NCBI GenBank assembly: GCA_040387035.1
Contig: JAZKEN010000013.1
Location: 1-41,832 of the forward strand
Length of the DNA: 41,832 nt
Source: Methylotenera_A sp040387035
GTDB taxonomy: Bacteria > Pseudomonadota > Gammaproteobacteria > Burkholderiales > Methylophilaceae
Direction of reading: 5' to 3'
The first letter of the stretch is position 1; every line of letters starts with the position of its first letter. Below the pieces are notes generated by a model. It was given only the letters and a program-made list of their open reading frames with translations, was not told the DNA's origin and searched no databases. Both the position numbers and the translations under genes were made by a program. This document shows positions 25,410 to 33,197 of the stretch, piece by piece.

Positions 25410-25925
25410 TTATGGCGCCGGTTGCTTGGGCGCCATTTCATTTTTCCAAAGCAGATACACGCGGCAATCAAATTCCAGCTGATGGTAATCAGCTTCCATA
25501 TGCTGGCATAGCTGGTAAAACGCTTTATCATGATTGCGCTCTTTTAAATGCGCCAGTTCATGCACCACGATCATGCGTAAAAACGCTTCAGGAGCGGCTT
25601 TGAAAAAAGAAGATATCTTGATTTCTTTTTTCGCTTTCAATTTGCCGCCCTGTACGCGTGATATGGCAGTATTCAGCCCCAGCGCATGGTGCTCAACGCT
25701 TAAGCGGTTGTCATAATGCGCTTTGTCTAGCATGGGCGCATTGCGTATAAAGGCCTGTTTAATGTCGTTGCAATAGGTGTAGAGTGCTTTGTCGGTTTGT
25801 ATCAGGTGTGGCTGGCTATAGCGTTCGGCAATGTAGTCGCCCAGTTTTCCTTGCGTTTGCAACTGCCTTACTTGCTGTTGTAAGGCAGGCGGATAATGTT
25901 GCAAAAAGGGCAGTGGTGTTGTCAT
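25410..25925 (-). CDS. YgjP-like M48-type metallopeptidase domain protein
   Basis: A 171-aa protein from the chosen ATG at 25925. Zinc ligands are visible in 'VVHELAHLKERNHDKAFYQLCQHM', where the HELAH motif is followed by a further His, as in the YgjP family (COG1451). The C-terminal 'YHQLEFDCRVYLLWK' also matches. The frame stays open to 25961, but that upstream start lies inside the terminator that follows fdxA, so I prefer the inner start. No substrate is known for the family. The last codons overlap a hairpin that ends the convergent doxX gene. Confidence 0.8.
   Translation of the reverse strand: MTTPLPFLQHYPPALQQQVRQLQTQGKLGDYIAERYSQPHLIQTDKALYTYCNDIKQAFIRNAPMLDKAHYDNRLSVEHHALGLNTAISRVQGGKLKAKKEIKISSFFKAAPEAFLRMIVVHELAHLKERNHDKAFYQLCQHMEADYHQLEFDCRVYLLWKNEMAPKQPAP
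25412..25445 (+). terminator. Terminator of doxX inside the 3' end of the YgjP-like gene
   Basis: ATGGCGCC (25412-25419) and GGCGCCAT (25429-25436) form an 8-bp GC-rich stem with a 9-base loop, followed by TTCATTTTT. It starts 23 bases after the doxX stop and occupies the last codons of the convergent gene. Confidence 0.7.
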
Positions 25926-25941
25926 ATGATTCAGCTTAAAC

Positions 25942-25968
25942 AAAAAAGGATGCTTGCGCATCCCTTTT
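25942..25968 (-). terminator. Terminator downstream of fdxA
   Basis: GGATGC (25948-25953), loop TTGC and GCATCC (25958-25963) form a 6-bp stem. On the minus strand it is followed by six Ts (25947-25942) and preceded by As. It lies 39 bases after the fdxA stop and between fdxA and the YgjP-like gene. Confidence 0.75.
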
Positions 25969-26006
25969 GCATTTTAATTGATATTATCCAATCAAAAGCT
26001 CACAAA

Positions 26007-26330
26007 CTATTCTATTAAAAGCTCGCGCTTTCCAGGCACGCCATTCATCGCTTCAGCATCCGGCAATGCTTCCTTGCGGCTGGTAATCACCGGCCACAGT
26101 TGCGCCAGGCGCGCGTTCAAGGCAATATATTCCTGCTGGTCGGCTGGTACATCATCTTCTGCAAAAATCGCTTCAGCAGGGCACTCTGCAACGCATAATG
26201 TGCAATCGATGCACTCATCCGGGTTAATGGCTAAAAAATTGGGGCCTTCAACAAAGCAATCCACTGGGCAAACATCTACGCAATCGGTAAATTTGCATTG
26301 AATACAGTTTTCGGTGACAACATAGGTCAT
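26007..26330 (-). CDS. fdxA: Seven-iron ferredoxin FdxA
   Basis: A 107-aa electron carrier with one 3Fe-4S and one 4Fe-4S cluster. By analogy with Azotobacter ferredoxin I, Cys9, Cys17 and Cys50 would bind the 3Fe cluster and Cys21, Cys40, Cys43 and Cys46 the 4Fe cluster. The free Cys25 is also present. The C-terminal extension of about 50 residues is typical of FdxA. It is on the same strand as the sulfate-assimilation genes but separated from cysN by a 185-base space that holds a palindromic element. It could supply electrons to a reductase such as CysI; this is inference only. Confidence 0.92.
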   Translation of the reverse strand: MTYVVTENCIQCKFTDCVDVCPVDCFVEGPNFLAINPDECIDCTLCVAECPAEAIFAEDDVPADQQEYIALNARLAQLWPVITSRKEALPDAEAMNGVPGKRELLIE

Positions 26331-26407
26331 ATTTATTCCTTTACAGCTTTTTAAGCCAAAACATTATTTTATTTGAAATTTACTTATTTTGCGATTGCTT
26401 TAGATAG

Positions 26408-26517
26408 GATTGCTTGCATTCAAAAAACTGCAGTGACAAGGCGCATGAGCGCAGACAGTACGATTAGTACGGCAAGCGAAATGCAACGCAGTCAATGCAG
26501 AATTTTTGTATGCAATC
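26408..26517. repeat. About 110-bp imperfect palindromic element between cysN and fdxA
   Basis: The left flank GATTGC (26408-26413) and the right flank GCAATC (26512-26517) are inverted copies. The matching continues inward: a left stretch CAAAAAACTGCAGTGAC (26421-26437) is complementary with few mismatches to the right stretch GTCAATGCAGAATTTTTG (26491-26508). The centre is GTAC-GATTA-GTAC at 26458-26470. The right end overlaps the cysN stop codon (26516-26518). It has the look of a mobile or dispersed intergenic palindrome and could act as a terminator of cysN. Confidence 0.75.
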
Positions 26518-27796
26518 AAACGATCATGCCTGCGCCAACGGTATTATTGGTTGACTCATCAATCACAATAAAGGCACCAATCGCACGATTTTGCGTATAG
26601 CTATCCACCATCAAAGGCTGTGCAAGTTTAAAGCTGATGCGTGCAATATCATTCATTTTGAGTTCGGTTGTGGCTTGTTGTTCCAATGTATTTACGTCAA
26701 CCTTGTAAGAAATAGCGGCCACTTTTGCTTTTGATTCACGCGTAGTGTGGCGTATCACGTAAGTACGGGCGGTAGACATTGGCGTTTCAGACAGCCAGCA
26801 CACAAAGGCTTCGATCTGTTTCACCGGTTGAATCGCGCTACCTGTTTTAACAATCATATCGCCACGTGACGTATCGATTTCGTCTTCCAGCAATAGGGTG
26901 ACGCTTTGCTCGGTTTGCGCGTTTTGCAATTGCGCATCACCGATTTGAATCGCTTTTACTTTCGATTGATAGCCGTTTGGCAATACAGTAACGGCATCGC
27001 CCACTGCAATATCGCCACTCTCAATACGGCCCATAAAGCCCCTGAAATCATGCAGATCGGCATCGGCACTGGCGTGCGGCCTGCATACAAATTGTACCGG
27101 GAAGCGGAACTCAGCATTTTGTTCTTCATCTGCCGCGGGTGCTGCTTCAAGCATTTCAAGCAGCGTTTCGCCTGAGTACCAAGGCATATTGTCCAGACGA
27201 TCCACCAACATATCGCCATTGAGTGCAGACATCGGGATAAAGCGAATATCACGTGCACCTGCCAAGCCGATTTCGGTCGCAAAAGCCTGGTAATCGGCAC
27301 AAATCTTATCGTAAACGGCCTGGTCGTAATTCACAAGGTCCATTTTGTTTACGGCCACTACAATGTGCTGGAGACCCACCAGATGCGCCAAATAAGTATG
27401 GCGACGGGTTTGTGTCAGTACGCCACGGCGCGCATCGATCAAGATGATTGCCAGATTGGCAGTGGATGCGGCTGTCACCATATTGCGTGTGTATTGCTCA
27501 TGGCCTGGCGCATCGGCAATAATATATTTGCGTGTGCCAGTGCTGAAGTAGCGATAAGCTACATCGATGGTGATACCTTGCTCGCGTTCCGCTTGCAGGC
27601 CGTCTGTCAGCAAGGATAGATCAACGGCTTCCATGCCACGCTTTTTAGAGGTGTTGGAAATTTGCGTTAATGTATCTGCCAGAATGGTTTTGGTGTCGAA
27701 TAGCAGACGGCCGATCAGCGTGCTTTTGCCGTCATCGACAGAGCCGCAAGTCATAAAGCGGAGCAGTGAGTCGTTATGTTGAGTGGTGTTCGTCAT
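26516..27796 (-). CDS. cysN: Sulfate adenylyltransferase subunit 1 (GTPase)
   Basis: A 426-aa EF-Tu-like GTPase that drives sulfate activation by CysD to adenosine 5'-phosphosulfate (APS). The P-loop is 'GSVDDGKST' at about residues 18-26, with 'DAPGHEQY' and 'NKMD' as the other nucleotide motifs. It ends after the beta-barrel domains, with no fused APS kinase (CysC). It is downstream of cysD with a 121-base space that contains an inverted-repeat element. The upstream ribosome site is weak. The stop is inside the edge of the next palindrome. Confidence 0.95.
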   Translation of the reverse strand: MTNTTQHNDSLLRFMTCGSVDDGKSTLIGRLLFDTKTILADTLTQISNTSKKRGMEAVDLSLLTDGLQAEREQGITIDVAYRYFSTGTRKYIIADAPGHEQYTRNMVTAASTANLAIILIDARRGVLTQTRRHTYLAHLVGLQHIVVAVNKMDLVNYDQAVYDKICADYQAFATEIGLAGARDIRFIPMSALNGDMLVDRLDNMPWYSGETLLEMLEAAPAADEEQNAEFRFPVQFVCRPHASADADLHDFRGFMGRIESGDIAVGDAVTVLPNGYQSKVKAIQIGDAQLQNAQTEQSVTLLLEDEIDTSRGDMIVKTGSAIQPVKQIEAFVCWLSETPMSTARTYVIRHTTRESKAKVAAISYKVDVNTLEQQATTELKMNDIARISFKLAQPLMVDSYTQNRAIGAFIVIDESTNNTVGAGMIV

Positions 27797-27810
27797 AGTT
27801 TCAAATTTAC

Positions 27811-27917
27811 TTTTTAGCCACAGAGGCCACAGAGGTCTCAGAGTAAGCTGTTTAATGTTAATGGTGTTTAAGTTTTTTGTTTTTCTCGGTGTACTCTGTG
27901 CGCTTTGTGGCTAAAAA
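27811..27917. repeat. 107-bp element with 24-bp inverted termini between cysD and cysN
   Basis: The left end TTTTTAGCCACAGAGGCCAC (27811-27830, continuing AGAG) and the right end CTCTGTGCGCTTTGTGGCTA (27894-27913, continuing AAAA) are inverted copies matching at 21 of 24 positions, including a perfect outer 12. The interior of 59 bases is AT-rich and has no gene. The right end touches the cysD stop codon at 27918. Motifs of the AGCCACAGAGG kind recur in intergenic regions of many bacteria, so it is probably a dispersed element. Confidence 0.8.
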
Positions 27918-28859
27918 TTAAAAGTAGCCTTCTTTTTTACGTTGCTCCATTGAAGCATCAGAGGTCTGGTCATCCAGACGTGTTGCGCCGCGCTCGGTGA
28001 TTGTCGTTGTGGCCGTTTCAAGCACAATTTTGCTGACATTGTCGGCATCTGAAATCACCGGTGCTGTGCACGTGATATCGCCCACTGTCCTGAAGCGTAC
28101 CTGCATATTGATGACTTCTTCACCGGCTTTAGGCTGGTTAATCACTTCACCGTTGGTCAGTTCCACATTAGCTGGCATCATGGCGCCACCACGCATAATA
28201 ATGTCGCGGTTGTGGGCAAAGTAAATACTGGGCAAACCCAGATTTTCGCGTTCGATATATTGCCAAACGTCCATCTCTGTCCAGTTGGAAATAGGGAAGG
28301 CGCGGATATTTTCACCTTTGTGGCTACGTGCGTTATACAAATTCCATAGTTCAGGACGCTGGTTTTTTGGATCCCATTGGCCAAACTCATCACGGAAACT
28401 CATGATGCGTTCCTTGGCGCGTGCTTTCTCTTCGTCGCGACGTGCACCGCCGATACAACAATCAAAGCCGAACTCTTCAATGGCTTCCAGTAAAGTCACA
28501 GATTGGTGTTTATTGCGCGGTTCGTCAGGCGTTTTCAGTACCACGGTGCCGCGCTGCATCGAATCTTCCACCGAACGCACAATCAGGCGCTCACCCAATT
28601 CGGCGGCGCGCTGGTCCCTGAAATCAATCACTTCCTTATAGTTGTGACCGGTATCGATATGCATCAACGGAAAAGGAAAGCGGCCCGGGCGGAAAGCTTT
28701 TTCAGCCAAACGCAAGATGCATAGCGAGTCTTTGCCGCCAGAAAACAGCAATACAGGGTTGCTGCATTGCCCGGCTACTTCACGCAAAATGTGGATCGCT
28801 TCTGCTTCTAGCCAATCTAGATGTGATAATGGCTGATGTTTATTATTTAACATATTCAA
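27918..28859 (-). CDS. cysD: Sulfate adenylyltransferase subunit 2
   Basis: A 313-aa PP-loop ATP pyrophosphatase that forms APS from sulfate and ATP with CysN. The PP-loop is 'LFSGGKDSLCILRLAEKAF', followed by 'HIDTGHNYKEVIDFRD'. The C-terminal part has 'RERIMSFRDEFGQWDP'-like sequence and the typical 'YIERENLGLPSIYFAH'. Two ATG codons, at 28859 and 28853, are possible starts. It lies 45 bases after cysH and is the expected partner of cysN. Confidence 0.95.
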   Translation of the reverse strand: MNMLNNKHQPLSHLDWLEAEAIHILREVAGQCSNPVLLFSGGKDSLCILRLAEKAFRPGRFPFPLMHIDTGHNYKEVIDFRDQRAAELGERLIVRSVEDSMQRGTVVLKTPDEPRNKHQSVTLLEAIEEFGFDCCIGGARRDEEKARAKERIMSFRDEFGQWDPKNQRPELWNLYNARSHKGENIRAFPISNWTEMDVWQYIERENLGLPSIYFAHNRDIIMRGGAMMPANVELTNGEVINQPKAGEEVINMQVRFRTVGDITCTAPVISDADNVSKIVLETATTTITERGATRLDDQTSDASMEQRKKEGYF

Positions 28860-28904
28860 TAAGTTACAATTAATATTTAAAGTTATTTATACGAAATGCA
28901 CATG

Positions 28905-29666
28905 TTAATGCTCTTTAACATGTAGGCCGCATTCCTTACTATCGGGATTTTCCCACCACCAGCGTCCGGCGCGTACATCCTCACCCATGGCGATCGCACG
29001 CGTACAAGGCGCGCAGCCTATGCTAGGATAAAACTGGTCATGCAGCTGATTGTAGGGCACATTATTTAAACGAATATAGGCCCAGACTTCGGTTTCTGAC
29101 CAATCGCTTAAGGGGTTGAATTTTTCTAATTTGTTGCCGTCATCATATTCGCGCACTGGCAGGCTGGCTCGAGTAGTGGCTTGCGCCGCACGCATCCCGG
29201 TTATCCAGGCTTTTTTACCACTCAGGGCGCGTTGCAAAGGCTCTACCTTGCGCATATGGCAGCAACTTTTACGCAAATCAACAGACTCGTAAAATGCGTT
29301 AATGCCGTGATTTTTTACATAGAATTCAACGGTTTGCGCTTGCGGAAAATACACATTTAACTTGGTGTTGTAGTGCTGCTCAGTTTTGGCAATCAAGTCA
29401 TAGGTTTCCACAGGTAAACGGCCGGTATCCAATGAGAAAATCTCAATCGGCAATCGATTTTTCAGGATAATATCCGTCAGCACCATATCTTCTGCGCCAA
29501 AACTGTTGGCGAAGGTAATCGGGCTTAATTCAGTGCTGGCGGCTGTTAATAAAGCCAGCACTTCGGCTGTTTTTACACGCACGCTGGCCTGCAAGTCATC
29601 TGTTAATACAGGTGAGGTGGCTGGGTTAGCGGCCGCAGGTTTTAAAAATGAGACTTCGCCTGCCAT
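28905..29666 (-). CDS. cysH: Assimilatory adenylyl-sulfate (APS) reductase
   Basis: A 253-aa enzyme that reduces activated sulfate to sulfite. The paired cysteines Cys135-Cys136 ('SCCHMRK') and Cys218-x2-Cys221 ('GCAPC') would bind a 4Fe-4S cluster. This marks the APS-using form rather than the cluster-free PAPS reductase. The catalytic Cys246 is in 'KECGLH'. This fits the absence of APS kinase in the window. Its start shares one base with the stop of the DUF934 gene (TAATG). Confidence 0.95.
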   Translation of the reverse strand: MAGEVSFLKPAAANPATSPVLTDDLQASVRVKTAEVLALLTAASTELSPITFANSFGAEDMVLTDIILKNRLPIEIFSLDTGRLPVETYDLIAKTEQHYNTKLNVYFPQAQTVEFYVKNHGINAFYESVDLRKSCCHMRKVEPLQRALSGKKAWITGMRAAQATTRASLPVREYDDGNKLEKFNPLSDWSETEVWAYIRLNNVPYNQLHDQFYPSIGCAPCTRAIAMGEDVRAGRWWWENPDSKECGLHVKEH

Positions 29667-30283
29667 TAAACTGCTCGGTTATATCGTGTAAACACAGGGC
29701 GTGGCTCATCAACGGCACCCTGATAAGGGGCAGTGAAATCGCTCAAGCTGGCTATAGCATCTTGAGCAGAACGATCAGCGCGAATCAGGAAGCTGTTAAA
29801 GCCACTACGTTTTAAGAAAAACAGCTGATCGCGCAGCACATCGCCAGTAGCGCGCAGTTCATTTTGATAGCCATAACGGGTGCGTAGCAACGTGCCCAGT
29901 GAGAAAATACGGCCATCGGCGAAGCGTTCTACATGTACCGCAATAATCGGCAGTGCATTTAAATCCGCCTGATTGCTAACCAAATCGGCTAATAGCTCAT
30001 GTGTGTCCAGCCATACACCGATTTCCCCGTTTGCAATACGTGCTGAAAGTATTTCTTTACGCGCAATAAACACGCTTAACGGCACAATCACTTTGCCAGT
30101 CGCAGGAATGACGGTTTCCGCGATTTGTGTATCGGTAACGGTATCTTCACCGGTTAATTTAAACAATACGACTTTGCCCGCTTGCTTGCGCGCTTCTGCA
30201 TTGCTGGCTGGCAGTTGTACCGTCACCCATGCATTTTCGGCGATATGTGCAGTATTGTCATTGAGTTGAATCAAATTACTCAT
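29666..30283 (-). CDS. DUF934 family protein linked to sulfite reductase
   Basis: A 205-aa protein of the DUF934 family. The conserved C-terminal half has 'FADGRIFSLGTLLRTRYGYQNELRATGDVLRDQLFFLKRSGFN' (residues ~120-162) and ends near 'FTRYNRAV'. The family's biochemical role is not established; its members lie next to cysI in many proteobacteria. Here it overlaps the cysI stop by four bases (ATGA) and the cysH start by one base, so cysI-DUF934-cysH are tightly coupled. It contains no cofactor motif I can identify. Confidence 0.88.
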   Translation of the reverse strand: MSNLIQLNDNTAHIAENAWVTVQLPASNAEARKQAGKVVLFKLTGEDTVTDTQIAETVIPATGKVIVPLSVFIARKEILSARIANGEIGVWLDTHELLADLVSNQADLNALPIIAVHVERFADGRIFSLGTLLRTRYGYQNELRATGDVLRDQLFFLKRSGFNSFLIRADRSAQDAIASLSDFTAPYQGAVDEPRPVFTRYNRAV

Positions 30284-32135
30284 GCTGAAACCTCTTCAGC
30301 TTTCGCAGAGACTTCCTTGTTGCTGGAATCTTTGTTGTAAACATGTGCTTTAAATGGCGCGATGCCCAAACGGCGCACCGTATCAATAAAGCGCTCTTCA
30401 GGCGTGCGTTCTTGCACGTATACATCAATGAGTTTTTGCACCACGCCTGGCATCTCTTCTGCAGAGAATGAAGGGCCAATCACGGTACCGATGCTGGCAT
30501 CATTACCTTGCTTGCCGCCAATGGTTACCTGATACCATTCGGAACCGTCTTTATCCACGCCCAAGATGCCGATATGGCCCACATGATGGTGTCCGCAGGC
30601 GTTCATGCAACCAGAGATATTGAGCTCAATATCGCCAATGTCGTGCAAATAATCCAGGTTATCGAATTGCATTTGGATCGCTTCGGCAATCGGGATGCTC
30701 TTGGCATTGGCCAATGAGCAAAAGTCGCCACCCGGGCAGCAAATAATATCGGTCAGCAAACCAATGTTAGGCGNNNNNNNNNNNNNNNNNNNNNNNNNNN
30801 NNNNNNNNNNNNNNNNNNNNNNNNNNNNNNNNNNNNNNNNNNNNNNNNNNNNNNNNNNNNNNNNNNNNNNNNNCAAAAGTCGCCACCCGGGCAGCAAATA
30901 ATATCGGTCAGCAAACCAATGTTAGGCGTAGCCAAGCCTGCTGCACGCGCTTTTTCCCATACGGAAAATAAATCGCTCAGTTTAACGTCGGCCAAAATCA
31001 GGTTTTGTTCATGTGAAACACGCAGTTCGCCAAAGCTGTATTGTGCTGCCAAATCGGCGACTGTGTGCATCTGCGCCGATGTTGCATCGCCCGGCGCTTT
31101 GCCATGCGGTTTGAGCGACAATGTTACCGCGCGATAGCCGGCCTGTTTGTGCGCATGTACGCAACGTTTTACCCAGGCCGCAAAAGCGGGGTTGCTAGCA
31201 ATGGCTGCATCAAAACCAGCATCGTTTGCGGTTGCGTTTTCATAAGGCATGGCTTCAAAATGTTTACCTACACGTGCCAGTTCGGCTTCAGTAATGGTGT
31301 TTGGTGCATCTTTTAAATGCGCCCATTCTGCCTCTACCTGGTTTTTGAATTCTTCAATGCCCAGTGCTTTCACCAGGATCTTAATACGTGCTTTGTACGC
31401 ATTGTCACGACGACCATGCAAATTATAGACACGGATAATCGCCTCGCAATAGGTGAGGGCATGTTGCCACTCTAAATGCTCGCGAATCACTGATCCTAGA
31501 ATCGGCGTGCGACCTAAACCGCCGCCTACCCATACTTTAATCGCCAGTTTGCCAGAGGCGTCAGTATAAAACTCCATACCGATATCGTGCGCTTGCACAA
31601 TGGCGCGGTCTTGTTGCGTACCAGATACGGCGATCTTGAATTTGCGCGGCAATAGTGCGAACTCTGGATGGAAAGTGCTCCACTGACGCATGATTTCAGC
31701 CATCGCGCGCGGGTCAATCACTTCATCAGGTGCAATACCGGCGAACTGGTCAGTAGTGATGTTACGGATGCAATTGCCAGAGGTTTGAATCGCATGCATT
31801 TCAACCGTGGCAAGTTCTGCCAGAATCTCCGGTACGTCTTCCAGTTTAGGCCAATTTAATTGCAGGTTTTGGCGCGTTGAAAAGTGTCCGTAGTCTTTAT
31901 CGTAGTTTTTTGTGATGTCAGCCAATTTATGCAATTGTTTGCTGGACAGCATGCCGTAAGGCACGGCAATACGTAGCATTGGCGCGTGGCGTTGAATATA
32001 TAGTCCGTTTTGCAAACGCAATGGACGAAACTCTTCATCGCTTAATTCACCCGCCAGGTAACGGCGGGTTTGGTCGCGATATTGTTTAACGCGTTCGTCT
32101 ACTATTTGTTGGTCTAATTCGTCGTATTTATACAT
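30280..32135 (-). CDS. cysI: Sulfite reductase haemoprotein (CysI-type), interrupted by an assembly gap
   Basis: A sirohaem enzyme that reduces sulfite to sulfide. The 'MYKYDELDQQIVDERVKQYRDQTRRYLAGELS' N-terminus (residues 1-32) matches the form found in pseudomonads and betaproteobacteria. After merging the duplicated 55 bases around the 100-N gap, the gene is 1701 bases and encodes 566 aa, close to E. coli CysI (570). The cluster cysteines are Cys415-x5-Cys421 and Cys458-x3-Cys462 in merged numbering. The gap interrupts the first of these motifs. No CysJ flavoprotein gene is near, so the electron donor is unknown. It is the first gene of a coupled cysI-DUF934-cysH-cysD-cysN run. Confidence 0.93.
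30774..30873. other. Assembly gap (100 N) with unmerged 55-base overlap
   Basis: The 55 bases at 30719-30773 are repeated exactly at 30874-30928. Merging them restores one cysI frame. The repeat length equals that at the serC gap, which points to one assembly setting as the cause. Confidence 0.95.
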
Positions 32136-32216
32136 AAATTTGTTTGCGTCGCTTGCTTACTAAAAACTTAACCCAGTATTTTAATCTAAATAATGACTTA
32201 ATTCAAAAAACCATTC

Positions 32217-33080
32217 TCATTTAGAGCCTTTTAAACCCAATTGTTTCAATGCAATAATAAATAGTAAAACTGAAATGCCAATAAGTTGGTTAAATTCAGG
32301 AAAAGCCAGTTTCTGGCCCACGTATACCAATATTAGTGCGAGCAATGTCCGCACCCAGTGTTCCGCTACTTTTGCACTCAAGTGGCTGCCGATCCATATG
32401 CCTGGTATAGAGCCAATCAGCAAGGTACCCAGCAAGCTGTAATCAACAGTGCCTAAGCTGGCGTGGCCAAGCCCTGCAACCAGGGTGAGCGGCACGGCAT
32501 GCGCAACATCGGTACCGACAATTTTGGTAATGGATACTTTAGGATACAGAATAAGCAGCGCAGTCACGCCCAATGCACCGGCACCCACAGAGGTCAATGT
32601 GACCAGGAACCCTAAAATAATACCCAACACAACGGTTAAAGCAGGCGTGTATTGCGGGTTGATCCAGTGCCCGGTTTTAGAAATCTTGGCCAATTGATTT
32701 CTAAATAAGACGGAAACAGAGGTAAGTAGCAAGGCGATGCCCAGCCAGAACTTGATGCTGCTGACTGCTTGATCAGAGGCGATGTCTAAATTTCTTAAAT
32801 AAATCACGGTAATGATTGAGGCGGGAATACTGCCGTAGGCCAATAAGCGTACGATTTTCCAGTCGATATTGCCTAGCTTGCCATGCGCAAAAATACCTAC
32901 GCTTTTGGTGATGGATGCATACAGTAGGTCGGTACCGACTGCCACTGCTGCTTTTACATTAAAAAAGATAAGCAATATGGGCGTCATTAGCGAACCACCG
33001 CCAACACCGGTTAGTCCGACCAATAAACCAACTACAAATCCAGCAAATATGTAAAAGATAAAATCCACGTGTTCACACAC
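32217..33080 (-). CDS. TauE/SafE family membrane permease
   Basis: A 287-aa protein with about eight transmembrane segments. 'VVGLLVGLTGVGGGSLMTPIL' near the N-terminus and the second half-repeat 'GALGVTALLILYPKVSITKIVGTDVAHAVPL' (residues ~170-200) identify the sulfite exporter TauE/SafE family, which moves sulfite, sulfoacetate or other anions. Its place directly upstream of cysI on the same strand, and divergent from cysB, points to sulfur transport, but import versus export is not settled. The start is a GTG at 33080; another GTG at 33068 is possible. It is separated from cysI by 81 bases. Confidence 0.85.
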   Translation of the reverse strand: MCEHVDFIFYIFAGFVVGLLVGLTGVGGGSLMTPILLIFFNVKAAVAVGTDLLYASITKSVGIFAHGKLGNIDWKIVRLLAYGSIPASIITVIYLRNLDIASDQAVSSIKFWLGIALLLTSVSVLFRNQLAKISKTGHWINPQYTPALTVVLGIILGFLVTLTSVGAGALGVTALLILYPKVSITKIVGTDVAHAVPLTLVAGLGHASLGTVDYSLLGTLLIGSIPGIWIGSHLSAKVAEHWVRTLLALILVYVGQKLAFPEFNQLIGISVLLFIIALKQLGLKGSK

Positions 33081-33197
33081 CCAAATGGTAGTAAAGCCGC
33101 GTAATATAACAGTAATTCATATAATTGTTTAATAACGTTTTAAAAATTTAGTATATCATTTGCTTATATAGATTGATTTACACTTAGAGGTGCCTGA
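33081..33197. promoter_or_regulatory. Divergent promoter region of the TauE-family gene and cysB
   Basis: A 117-base AT-rich space between the two divergent starts, densest in A/T at 33115-33180. It should hold both promoters and is the natural place for CysB binding, but I cannot pick a defined CysB site by eye. The cysB ribosome site AGAGGTG is at its right edge. Confidence 0.45.

Noticed and set aside
25926..25961. The upstream start of the YgjP-like gene
   Set aside because: The added residues are encoded by the fdxA terminator hairpin, so the ATG at 25925 is more likely.
26373..26600. A 75-aa plus-strand ORF spanning the palindrome and cysN
   Set aside because: It crosses a palindromic element and overlaps cysN in antisense, with no ribosome site or recognisable product.
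30280..30897. A separate 205-aa sulfite reductase-like gene
   Set aside because: It is the 3' part of cysI cut by the 100-N scaffold gap. Merging gives one full-length gene.
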